From NCBI GenBank assembly GCA_963826035.1, contig CAWGVZ010000018.1:372001-436000 (forward strand): a stretch of DNA of 64,000 nt, written 5' to 3'. Shown in pieces: positions 5,940 through 14,210 of the stretch. Origin of the DNA: Actinophytocola sp963826035 (lineage in GTDB: Bacteria > Actinomycetota > Actinomycetes > Mycobacteriales > Pseudonocardiaceae). How positions within the stretch are numbered: position 1 is the stretch's first letter; each line of letters starts with the position of its first letter. Under the pieces are notes generated by a model, which was not told the origin of the DNA, did no database searches, and saw only the letters and a program-made list of their open reading frames with translations. Made by a program: the position numbers and the translations under genes.

Positions 5940-8398
5940 TCGCGAGCAACGGTGCTCCCGACCATGGCGCGCAACTGGGAGAGTAGTTCGCTGCGGCTGG
6001 TTGCGCCGAGTCGTTGTCGCATACGGGCCATGTGGTGCTCGACCGTCTTGGCGGAGATGAACAACCGGTCGCCGACGTCCTTGTACGTCATGCCCGACAC
6101 CACCAGCTCGGCCACCTGCAGCTCCCGCTCGCTCAGGCTCACCTCGGCCGCCAACTCGGCCACCGCGTCATCGGCGGTCGGGACCTCGGCCGCGCGGCGG
6201 GCGGTCACCGGCTTGCCCTGCAGGATCCGCGCGCAGTCCAGCAGCCGGACCATGGCCTTGCGGTCCGACGTGCGGGTGGCCGCGCGGCCGGCGAGCCGGG
6301 CGCCGTCCCAGCCGAAGCCGGCGCCGTGCAGGGCGCGGGCGGCGTCCTCGACCGCGTCCGGGTCGACCTTGCCGGCCATCAGGTCCAGCCAGCACCTGGC
6401 CGCGTCGGCCACCGCGCCGAACTGCTCGTCGCGGGCGGCCGCCGTGATCATCGCCTCGGTGTGCGCCTCGGCGTCCGCCGGCCGGTCGGCGATGACCGCC
6501 GCGTGCAATCCGTTCCACCACAAGGGAATCGCCCACAGCGGCGGGTCCCCGAGGCTGGCGAGCAGCGCCCGGGCCTGGTCGAGGTGCGCGGTCAGCCGCG
6601 CCTCGTCGCCCAGCCGGGCGGCCGCCACGGTCAGCTCGCCGAGCGGCAGGAACGTGAACAGGTCCATGGGATGGCGCAGCAGCGCCTCCCCGGCGTGCAG
6701 CCAGGCGCGGCCGAGGGTGGCCGTATCGCCCGCGCGGCGCGCGAGCCCCAGCTCGATGGCGACGGCGAACAGCCAGTCGCGCGGTTCGAGCCGCGGGTTG
6801 GACCGGCGGACGGCGGCCAGCTGCTCGGCGGCCTGCGGCAGAGAGCCGCGCACCATGGCGATCCACGTGAGCAGCAGCCGATGCCGCGGTGCGAGCGGGA
6901 CGCCACCCGTGCCGGCCGCGACCGCGCGCTCCAGCAGGGAGGTGGCGGTGGTCAGCTCGCCGTAGTGCAGGCCGAGCAACGCGCCGAGCGCGGCCGGCGA
7001 GTCGGGCAGCAGCACGCCGCGGCCGACCGGTTCGAGCATGCCGGCCGCGCGGACCATCATGGACAGTGCGGTGGTCGGGGTGCCGGTGACCGACTCGTGC
7101 AGACCCTGTGCCATCAAAGCGATCGCGCTGGACAGTGACGTCGGCGGACCGTCCGATGTGGACTTCTCACGCAGTTCCCGTGCCTCGGTCAGCTCGCCGA
7201 CGCCCACCAGGCCGAGCGCGGCGAACCTGGCGCCGTCCTCGGTGCCCGACCACCGGTAGAGCTGCGCGCTGCGGGCCAGCTGTCCCCGGTGCGCGAGTGC
7301 GGCGGCCGCCACCCCGGCCGCGTGCCGGCGCATGGGTGCGGACTCCGTGGTGATCACCTGGTCGGCCAGTCGCAGCGCGCCGTCCAGGTCGCCGGCCAGG
7401 GCGAGTGCCTCGGCGCGGCGGGCGCCGACGTCCAGCGGCGGGCGGCCGGCCGTGACCGCGCCCTCGTACATCTTCGCGGCGAGCGCGGGATCGGTCGGCA
7501 GTGCCTCGGCGGCGGCCGCTTCGAACGCGGTGGCCGCGCTCGCCCCGCCGATGCCCGTGCCGACGAGCGGCCGCATGAGCGCGAGCACCTGCCCGCCGCG
7601 GGCCAGCTGGAGTTCGGCCAGGCGCTGGCGCATCCAGGCGCGGCGCTCGACCGGGACGAGGACGCGGATGGCCCGGCGCGCGATCGGGAGCAACGCGCCC
7701 GCCGCGGCGACCAGCCCGGTCGACCGCGCGGCGGCCACGATGTCGCCGACGGCCGCCGAGTCCCGGTCGAGCAGGTCGACCAGCAGGTCCAGGTGCAGGC
7801 CGACGCCCGCGTCGGCGGCGATGAGGAACCGCAGCACGTCGTCGTCGACGCGGGTGAACTCGGCGCGGAACTCGGTGAGCGCGGTGGTCGGCACCTCCAG
7901 TTCGCCGGGGCTCATGGTGCGGACCAGCAGCTCGACGAACCCGGGCACGCCGCCCGTCTGGGTGTGCACGAACTCGGCCAGCCGGTCGGAGCGCCGCGCC
8001 TGCGGGAGGGCGGCCCGGACCTGCGGCAGCGTGAACGGGGCGGGCAGCACGTGGTCGGTGAGGAGGTCGAGCAGCTCGATCAGGCCGGTGCTCCTGGGCC
8101 ACGGCCGGGCGGCGACGATCAGGCGGGTGTCGGTGGCGAGCTCGCGGAGGTGGCACAGGTCGGCGTCGTCGAGCAGGTGCGCGTCGTCGACCAGCAGGAC
8201 GTCGCCGCCCGGCTCGGGCGTGGTGCGGACGTCGAGGCCGGCGGCCCGGATGCGCTCGCCCAGGTGGTCGAGCAGGGTGGTCTTGCCGTACCCACCGGCC
8301 GCCACGATGCCGACGTGCGCCCCGGGCCGGGTGTCGGCGGCGACGGCGTCGAGGTGCCTAGCGGCGACCTCATCGAGAAGCAGCTGGCCCGGCATCAT
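5936..8398 (-). CDS. large LuxR-type (LAL) ATP-binding transcriptional regulator
   Basis: An 820-residue protein. An N-terminal P-loop ATPase has Walker A AAGGYGKTTLL near residue 40 and Walker B DVLLVDDAH. A long helical TPR-like middle follows, then a C-terminal LuxR HTH (LSERELQVAELVVSGMTYKDVGDRLFISAKTV, broken here only by length). The frame stays open to 8782 through a repeat array, but the ATG at 8398 has a GGGAG ribosome-binding site and the array resembles other non-coding arrays here. The coupled aldolase may be a target. Confidence 0.82.
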   Translation of the reverse strand: MMPGQLLLDEVAARHLDAVAADTRPGAHVGIVAAGGYGKTTLLDHLGERIRAAGLDVRTTPEPGGDVLLVDDAHLLDDADLCHLRELATDTRLIVAARPWPRSTGLIELLDLLTDHVLPAPFTLPQVRAALPQARRSDRLAEFVHTQTGGVPGFVELLVRTMSPGELEVPTTALTEFRAEFTRVDDDVLRFLIAADAGVGLHLDLLVDLLDRDSAAVGDIVAAARSTGLVAAAGALLPIARRAIRVLVPVERRAWMRQRLAELQLARGGQVLALMRPLVGTGIGGASAATAFEAAAAEALPTDPALAAKMYEGAVTAGRPPLDVGARRAEALALAGDLDGALRLADQVITTESAPMRRHAAGVAAAALAHRGQLARSAQLYRWSGTEDGARFAALGLVGVGELTEARELREKSTSDGPPTSLSSAIALMAQGLHESVTGTPTTALSMMVRAAGMLEPVGRGVLLPDSPAALGALLGLHYGELTTATSLLERAVAAGTGGVPLAPRHRLLLTWIAMVRGSLPQAAEQLAAVRRSNPRLEPRDWLFAVAIELGLARRAGDTATLGRAWLHAGEALLRHPMDLFTFLPLGELTVAAARLGDEARLTAHLDQARALLASLGDPPLWAIPLWWNGLHAAVIADRPADAEAHTEAMITAAARDEQFGAVADAARCWLDLMAGKVDPDAVEDAARALHGAGFGWDGARLAGRAATRTSDRKAMVRLLDCARILQGKPVTARRAAEVPTADDAVAELAAEVSLSERELQVAELVVSGMTYKDVGDRLFISAKTVEHHMARMRQRLGATSRSELLSQLRAMVGSTVARE

Positions 8399-8511
8399 CG
8401 GACGACTCCCGTCCGGTTGTGCGGGTCGAGGTGGTGCGGGTCGGGCTGGCGGAGCGTGGTCGCGACCGCCCGCGAGCCGGAAGCCCGGCCGCTCGGGGCC
8501 GTGCGGTTGGA

Positions 8512-8795
8512 GTGCGGGAAGTGCGAACTCGGGTGCGGGAACCGGGAACATGCGTGCCGGAGCCGCGAACATGCGTGCGGGCGCCGCGAACATGCGTGCG
8601 GGAGCTGGGGACATGCGGTCGGGAACCGCGAACTTGGGTGCGGGAACCGCGAACTTGGGTGCGGGAACCGCGAACTCGGGTGCGGGAACCGCGAACTCGG
8701 GTGCGGGAACCGCGAACTCGCGTGCGGGAAGTGCGAACTCGGGTGCGGGAACCGGGAACATGTGGTCGGGAGGTGGGGACATGCGGGCGGGAGGG
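8512..8795. repeat. array of 21-bp tandem repeats
   Basis: About thirteen units with the consensus GTGCGGGAACCGCGAACTCG and a strict 21-bp period (for example at 8641, 8662 and 8683). The centre is near-identical and the ends are more diverged. It fills most of the 472-bp gap between the Hsp70-like stop and the LuxR start, both on the minus strand. Because 21 is a multiple of three the array stays open in several frames, which creates false reading frames. A comparable array with a different unit lies at 44.9 kb. Confidence 0.85.
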
Positions 8796-8870
8796 CGGTT
8801 CTCATGTGACGGGACAGACGGGGGCCGGGGTGGTGGAGCGGGCCCGCGCTGAGTGCGGGGTGGGTCGGCC

Positions 8871-10292
8871 TCATCGGTCGTCCTCGGTTGCTTCGGCGTA
8901 GTCGCGGGGGCGGTTGTCGTGGCGGTCGTGGGCGGCGTCGTTGGCAGCGTCGTCGTCCTCGAAGTCCCACGCTCTGTTCTCGTCTCTCGGGCGGCGGTCC
9001 ACTTCGTCGACGTCCGTGCCTCGGCGAGTCATGCGGGTGGTCATCTTCGCCAGGCCTCTCGGTGGCGGCTCCAGGGGCTGGATCTCCACCGGGGGCCGCG
9101 GCGGGGGCGGGCCGATGTCCGCCACCTCGCCCAGGTCGGGGAGATCGTCCTCGAAGTCTTCCTCGTCCATGCGCATGAGGTCGGTGTGCTGGGTGACCGA
9201 TGAGGTCGGGGTCACGGCCAGCGCCGGGGCGCGGACTGTTGGTTTCGCGACCTTCGCCGCGGCCAGGGCGGCACCTCGGGCGATCGCCGTGCCCGGGTCG
9301 GCCGCCGCCACCACCCGCGCTCGGACGGCGGCCGCCACCAGTTCGGCCACCAGCGGGATCCGCGCGCTGCCGCCCACCAGGACCACGGCGCGCAGGTCCG
9401 CCTCGTTCGGCTCGGCCGCCTTGATCGTGCGGACCAACAGGTCAACCGTGCTCTCCACGGCCGGCCGGATCAGCTGCTCGAACGCGCTGCGGCTCACGGC
9501 GACCGACGCCCGGTGGGTGTTCGGCGGCGCGGGGATGGTCACGGCGATCTCCGCGGACAGCCGTTCCTTCGCCTCGACGCACGCCCCGCGCAGACCCGCC
9601 AGCGACGCGCCGGCCACCTCGCCCAGCTCGGCGTGCACGTGCTCGGCCAGCAGGTCGTCGAACAACGCGCCGCCGAGCACCTCGACGCTGTCGGCGTGCC
9701 CGCACAGTTCGAACCCGAACGCGCCGCGCCGCAGCACGGCCGCCTCGAACCGGCCGGCGCCCAGCGAGTACACGGCCAGCTGCTCGCCCACCTCGACCCG
9801 GTCACCGGCCGCGTGCGCCTCGGCGGCCGCCACCGGCCTCGGCAGCATGGTCAGTTCGGGCAGGTTCGCCTCACGCAGCGCACCGAGCAGCGCCGCCCGC
9901 CGATGCGCACCCCAGCCCACTGGATGGGTGACAACCAGTCGGGCGGCGGGCATGCCCTCGATTTCCTCGGCGCGGTCGACCACCCAGCCGACGAGTGCGG
10001 CCGCGAGCATCTCCGCCGGGTAGTGCCGGCCGCCGAGTGCCAGGGGTACTTCGTCGCCGATGCGGTCCAGGAAGAACCGGGCCGCGCGGTCCGGGCGCAT
10101 GGCGGCGTGCCGCAACGCTTCGGAGCCGACCTCGACCGTGTGGTGGTCGGTCAGGTGCAGCACGGAGGCGACTCCCGCCCGCTCGCCGTCGAGCGGTACG
10201 ACCTGCGGTTCGTGCCAGCCTTCCTGGTCGTTGCGGCTGATCGCCGCGGTGGTCCGGGCGGTCCCCAGGTCAATGCCGAGGGCGTAGGGCAT
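8871..10292 (-). CDS. Hsp70-like ATPase with disordered acidic tail
   Basis: A 473-residue protein. The actin/Hsp70-type nucleotide-binding domain covers about residues 1-345, with phosphate-1 motif LGIDLGTARTTAAI near the start and adenosine motif VVLVGGSARIPLV near 310. There is no recognisable substrate-binding domain. Instead there is a Pro-rich and then strongly acidic, probably disordered tail of about 110 residues. The start at 10292 has GGAGGA nine bases upstream, better than the GTG further out. It is divergent from the IniB/IniA/IniC-type genes, so it may act as an ATP-dependent partner of that envelope-stress locus (inference). Confidence 0.8.
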   Translation of the reverse strand: MPYALGIDLGTARTTAAISRNDQEGWHEPQVVPLDGERAGVASVLHLTDHHTVEVGSEALRHAAMRPDRAARFFLDRIGDEVPLALGGRHYPAEMLAAALVGWVVDRAEEIEGMPAARLVVTHPVGWGAHRRAALLGALREANLPELTMLPRPVAAAEAHAAGDRVEVGEQLAVYSLGAGRFEAAVLRRGAFGFELCGHADSVEVLGGALFDDLLAEHVHAELGEVAGASLAGLRGACVEAKERLSAEIAVTIPAPPNTHRASVAVSRSAFEQLIRPAVESTVDLLVRTIKAAEPNEADLRAVVLVGGSARIPLVAELVAAAVRARVVAAADPGTAIARGAALAAAKVAKPTVRAPALAVTPTSSVTQHTDLMRMDEEDFEDDLPDLGEVADIGPPPPRPPVEIQPLEPPPRGLAKMTTRMTRRGTDVDEVDRRPRDENRAWDFEDDDAANDAAHDRHDNRPRDYAEATEDDR

Positions 10293-10581
10293 GCGGGCGA
10301 TTCCTCCGTCCATGACCGCCGTCCGTAACCGGTTCGTGACCGGTGTCAGTAGTTAGTACCAGCAACCGCCCCCCTTAGGGCAACCCCCCGCAGTCGTTGT
10401 GGTCGATCCCCTAACCCCCTAACGGGTGAGTGATTCTTCGCCCTATGGGGCCAGCGGACAACTGTGGGTGATCCCCGATGTCCCCCGACTGGAGTATCCC
10501 TACCTTCATCACCCACAGCGCATGGCGCCCGTTCGCCGGCGTGCTCGACCCCCGAATCGAACATTCGCGAGGAGAAATTCG
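10293..10581. promoter_or_regulatory. divergent control region of the Hsp70-like and IniB-like genes
   Basis: This 289-bp gap holds several inverted sequences. The clearest is a perfect 11-bp inverted repeat, CTGTGGGTGAT (10462-10472) with ATCACCCACAG (10508-10518), 35 bases apart. Short CCCCTTAGGG and CCCCTAACCCCCTAA runs lie at about 10370-10425. A GAGGAG ribosome-binding site at 10569-10574 serves the TTG start of the next gene. Promoter elements were not firmly identified. Confidence 0.5.
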
Positions 10582-12273
10582 TTGTCTTACTCGTTCGAGA
10601 CACTGCAGGACTTCGTGGTGAGCCTGGTCAACGACCAAGCCGCGATGGCCGCGTACAACGCCGACCCGCTCGGCGTGCTTGCCAACGCCGGCCTCGGTGA
10701 CCTCACCGAAGCCGACGTGGCCGAGGTCATCCCGCTCGTGACCGACAGTCTGCCCGCGCTGCCGGTCCTGGACGACCTGTCGGCTGAAGGCCTCCCGAGC
10801 CTGCCGGAGCTTCCCGGCCTGGGTGACCTGCCGGTCGCGCTGCCGGTCGACGGCCTCCCCGGTCTGGGTGATCTGCCGGTTGACCTGCCGCTGGACAGCC
10901 TGCCCAGCCTGCCGGAGCTTCCCGGTCTCGGTGACCTGCCGGTCGCGCTCCCGGTCGACAGCCTCCCGGTTGACGGCCTGCCCGGCCTTGGTGACCTGCC
11001 GCTTCCGGTCGACGGCCTGCCCGGTCTGGGTGATCTGCCGGTTGACCTGCCGCTGGACAGCCTGCCCAGCCTGCCGGAGCTTCCCGGCCTGGGTGACCTG
11101 CCGGTTGACGGTCTGCCGGGCCTGGACGCCCTGCCGCTGGACGGTCTGCCCAGCCTGCCGGAGCTTCCCGGCCTGGACGCCCTGCCGGTCTCGCTGCCGA
11201 CCGACGGTCTGCCCGTCGTCAGTGACCTGCCGCTGGACGCCCTCCCGCTCAGCAGCATCCCCGGCCTGGACGGCGGCTCGGGCGAGGGCCTCCCGCTCGA
11301 CCACCTCCCGGGCGTGCCGGAGCTGCCCGAGATGGCGGCCAACCTGCCGAACCTGCCGCACCTCCCCGAGGTCGACGGTCTCCCGGGCCTGCCCGACACC
11401 CCGCTCGACGACCTGACGGGTCAGCTGGACGACACGCTGCACGAGGTCATCCCCCCGCTGCCCGAGCTGCCGACCCTTCCGGTCGACCTGCCGGAGATCC
11501 CGGAGCTGCCCACGCTCGACACCCCGCTCGGCACCGTCGCCGGCGAGGCCGCCTTCTCCATGGACGAGTTCTCCGGTGAACTGTCCGCCAGCGGCGAGTT
11601 CGGTGAGGTCGCCGCGGGCGTCGTCGGCGAGGAGGACGCCCTGTCCGCCTGGGGCGGCGTCGAGAGCGCCGCCGGTGAGCTGTCCGGTGGCCTGTACCTC
11701 GACGAGGAGGTCCTCGCGGTCGGCGCGGAGACCCCGCTCGGCACCTTCGGCATCGACAGCACCGTCGACTACACCTTCGAGCCGGCCAACCCGGCCGACA
11801 TGCTCGACGCGGACGCCCTGGGCGGTGCCGGTGACTCGGTCGCCGGGACCGTGGCGAGCTACGCCAGCGCCGGTGCGCTGGGCGGACTGATCGCGGATGG
11901 CTCGGACTCGCTGGGTGACCTGCTGACCGGCACCGCCGCCACGGCGTCCGACGCGGTCGGCACCGGTGGCCACGCGGTGGCCGACGAGGTGGCCAACGCG
12001 CCCGTCCCGGCCGCCGAGCTGCCGGCCACGCCCGAGGCTCCGGCCCTGCCCGCGCTGCCCGAGCTGCCGGCGCTGCCCGAGCTGCCGGTCGGCGTGGACG
12101 ACCTGCCCGTCGGCGTGGACGACCTGCCGGTCCAGCTGCCGGAGCTGCCGGTCAACCTGCCGCTCGAGCCGGTGGTGGACGTCGTCAGCTCGACTCCGGT
12201 CGGTGGCGTTGCCGAGTCGGCGCTCAGCCCGGTCACCGACCTGACCGACGACCTGGGTCTGGACCTTCTCTGA
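10582..12273 (+). CDS. IniB N-terminal-domain protein with Leu-Pro repeats
   Basis: About 563 residues. The first 50 (LQDFVVSLVNDQAAMAAYNA, then DPLGVLANAGLGDLT) fit the IniB N-terminal domain found in mycobacterial IniB. Residues from about 55 to 320 are built from repeats such as GLPGLGDLPV and SLPSLPELPG, a nearly pure Leu-Pro-Gly/Asp pattern. The remainder is Ala/Gly/Glu-rich and ends in another LP-rich stretch. No signal peptide is visible. The TTG start at 10582 is chosen for its GAGGAG site and because the domain begins there. It is followed by two dynamin genes, as in iniBAC. Confidence 0.8.
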   Translation: MSYSFETLQDFVVSLVNDQAAMAAYNADPLGVLANAGLGDLTEADVAEVIPLVTDSLPALPVLDDLSAEGLPSLPELPGLGDLPVALPVDGLPGLGDLPVDLPLDSLPSLPELPGLGDLPVALPVDSLPVDGLPGLGDLPLPVDGLPGLGDLPVDLPLDSLPSLPELPGLGDLPVDGLPGLDALPLDGLPSLPELPGLDALPVSLPTDGLPVVSDLPLDALPLSSIPGLDGGSGEGLPLDHLPGVPELPEMAANLPNLPHLPEVDGLPGLPDTPLDDLTGQLDDTLHEVIPPLPELPTLPVDLPEIPELPTLDTPLGTVAGEAAFSMDEFSGELSASGEFGEVAAGVVGEEDALSAWGGVESAAGELSGGLYLDEEVLAVGAETPLGTFGIDSTVDYTFEPANPADMLDADALGGAGDSVAGTVASYASAGALGGLIADGSDSLGDLLTGTAATASDAVGTGGHAVADEVANAPVPAAELPATPEAPALPALPELPALPELPVGVDDLPVGVDDLPVQLPELPVNLPLEPVVDVVSSTPVGGVAESALSPVTDLTDDLGLDLL

Positions 12274-12303
12274 TCCAGCACTGAGGGGGTTGCCCCACCC
12301 CAA

Positions 12304-12339
12304 GGCCGGGACCCGTCGAACCACACACGGGTCCCGGCC
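12304..12339 (+). terminator. strong hairpin between iniB-like and iniA-like genes
   Basis: GGCCGGGACCCGT (12304-12316) pairs perfectly with ACGGGTCCCGGCC (12327-12339) over 13 bp, followed by a short CCTCTTT tract. It lies 30 bp after the IniB-like stop and 41 bp before the next start, so it may partly terminate transcription and lower dynamin expression relative to IniB. Confidence 0.7.
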
Positions 12340-12380
12340 CCTCTTTCGCCCGAATGGGTTAACACGGCACACTCTTCCGG

Positions 12381-14210
12381 GTGAGGAATCCGCCCTGGCT
12401 CACCGTTCTGGATGACACCATCGCGGCCTGTATCGCTCACCACCGGTCTGACCTGGCCGGAAAGTTGGAGCGCAGGCGGTCGCTGTTGCTCGATCCCAAG
12501 TTGCGGGTGCCCGTGATCGGCGAGCTGAACCAGGGCAAGAGTCAGTTGGTCAACGCTCTCGTGAACGCCCAAGTGTGTGCGGTGGGCGACGATGTGACCA
12601 CGATCACGACAACATCCATCGAGCACGCCGAGGCCCCGGCGGCCGCGCTCGTGGCCGACGCTCCCACGGTCGGCCGCCGCGCGATCGGCCCGGCCGGCGA
12701 GTCCGCCCGCGTGCCGATCCCCGTCGACGAGGTGGCGAAACGCGCGCTCGTCAGCCAGCGCGGCGACGTCCACGCCGAGGTCGGCCTGCCCCGCGACCTG
12801 CTGGCCGGTGGCCTCGTCCTGATCGACACCCCCGGCCTCGGCGGTGTCGGCTCCCTGCGCCGGGCCAGCACGTTCGCCGCGCTCGCCACGGCCGACGCCG
12901 TCCTGATGATCTCTGACGCCACCTGCGAGCTGTGCGCGTCCGAGCTGGACCTGCTCAAGGAGGTGGCCGCCGTGTGCCCGGTGGTCACCGTGGTCCTCAC
13001 CAAGATCGACATGGTGCCGCGCTGGCGCCGGGTGGCCGAGCGCAACCGTGCCCGCCTCGCGGCGGCCGGCCTGCGGGTGAAGGTGATCCCCGTGTCCGCC
13101 TCCGTCCGGCTGGCCGCCGCGCGTGCCGGCGACAAGCAGCTGAACGCCGAGTCCGGCTTCGTCGACCTGGTTCGCAGCCTGCGTCAGGACGTGATCGACA
13201 ACGGCGAGGCGCTGGCCCTCGGCGCGACCGCCGCCATGACCGCGAACGTCACCCAGCAGCTGCTCACCCCGCTGCACACGGCGCTCACCGAGCACCAGAG
13301 CGACAAGCAGGGCCGCGCGCAGCTCCAGTGGCGGGCCGCGCAACGCCGGATCGAGCTGCTGCGCAAGCGGACCACCCGCTGGCAGACGATGCTGAACGAC
13401 GAGGTGGCCGACCTCATCTCCGACGTCGAGTACGACCTGCGCGACCGGACCAGGAAGATCAACCGCATCGCCGACGAGTACTTCGACTCGGCGGATCCCA
13501 CGAAGACCTGGGACGACTTCGAGGACTGGCTGCGCGATGCGCTCATCGAGACGGCCGACATCAACTTCGCCTGGCTGGTCGAGCGGTTCGCCCACGTGGC
13601 CGACAAGATCGCCAGACAGGTGGCGCTCGACGAGGCGATCCCCGAGGCCCTTGCCACCGAGGGCCTGCTCGACCACGTCGGCGACCTCGAGCCGCCCAGG
13701 CTGGAGAAGTTCACGGTGAGCCAGCAGTTGTTCGTCGGCCTGCGCGGCTCCTACGGCGGCCTGCTGATGTTCGGCCTGGCCACCACGCTCGCCGGCATGT
13801 CGCTCATCAACCCGATCTCCATCGGCGCGGGTGTGGCGTTCGGCGCGAAGAGCGTGTGGGACGAGCGCGGCAGCAGGCTCAAGCGCCGCCAGGCCCTGGC
13901 CAAGTCCACGGCCCAGCGCCACGTCGACGACTTCTTCCTGTCCTACAACAAGGCCAGCCGCGACACGGCCCGGCTGTTCCAGCGCAACCTGCGCGACCAC
14001 TTCACGGCCGTGGTCGAGGACCTGCAGACGGGGATCAACGAGCGGGCGGCGAAGGCCAAGCGGGCGGCCGAGGTGGATCTCGCCGACCGCACCCGCCGCA
14101 GTCAGGAGATCACCCGGGAGGTCGAGCGCCTGGTGGGGCTGCACAAGAGGATCCAGGCCCTGGTCGGGTCGGGTTCGGAGGTCCCAGTAGTGCGGAGCCT
14201 CACCGCGTGA
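12381..14210 (+). CDS. dynamin-like GTPase, IniA type
   Basis: A 609-residue large GTPase. G1 is GELNQGKSQLVNAL (about residues 48-61), G3 is DTPGLGG near 150, and G4 is TKID near 206. Helical stalk sequence follows, then a hydrophobic stretch, LLMFGLATTLAGMSLINP, near 470 that could be the membrane-inserting paddle. Bacterial dynamins of this type (IniA of mycobacteria) remodel or protect the inner membrane under envelope stress. The GTG start is 107 bp after the IniB-like gene; the stop overlaps the next gene by 4 bp, so the pair is translationally coupled. Confidence 0.85.
   Translation: MRNPPWLTVLDDTIAACIAHHRSDLAGKLERRRSLLLDPKLRVPVIGELNQGKSQLVNALVNAQVCAVGDDVTTITTTSIEHAEAPAAALVADAPTVGRRAIGPAGESARVPIPVDEVAKRALVSQRGDVHAEVGLPRDLLAGGLVLIDTPGLGGVGSLRRASTFAALATADAVLMISDATCELCASELDLLKEVAAVCPVVTVVLTKIDMVPRWRRVAERNRARLAAAGLRVKVIPVSASVRLAAARAGDKQLNAESGFVDLVRSLRQDVIDNGEALALGATAAMTANVTQQLLTPLHTALTEHQSDKQGRAQLQWRAAQRRIELLRKRTTRWQTMLNDEVADLISDVEYDLRDRTRKINRIADEYFDSADPTKTWDDFEDWLRDALIETADINFAWLVERFAHVADKIARQVALDEAIPEALATEGLLDHVGDLEPPRLEKFTVSQQLFVGLRGSYGGLLMFGLATTLAGMSLINPISIGAGVAFGAKSVWDERGSRLKRRQALAKSTAQRHVDDFFLSYNKASRDTARLFQRNLRDHFTAVVEDLQTGINERAAKAKRAAEVDLADRTRRSQEITREVERLVGLHKRIQALVGSGSEVPVVRSLTA

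Noticed and set aside
3819..6965. Very long plus-strand open frame of about 1050 codons
   Set aside because: It runs antisense to the monooxygenase, aldolase and LuxR genes with Arg/Gly/His-rich, domain-free translation, a normal by-product of high GC. The same holds for frames such as 55032-57014 and 58271-60373.
8395..8782. N-terminal extension of the LuxR-type gene coding VPAPEFA repeats
   Set aside because: It is the 21-bp intergenic array read in an accidentally open frame; the ATG at 8398 has a ribosome-binding site and begins the family homology.
8512..8795. CRISPR array
   Set aside because: The 21-22-bp units here and at 15.7, 44.9 and 52.3 kb are contiguous with no unique spacers, and no cas genes are present.
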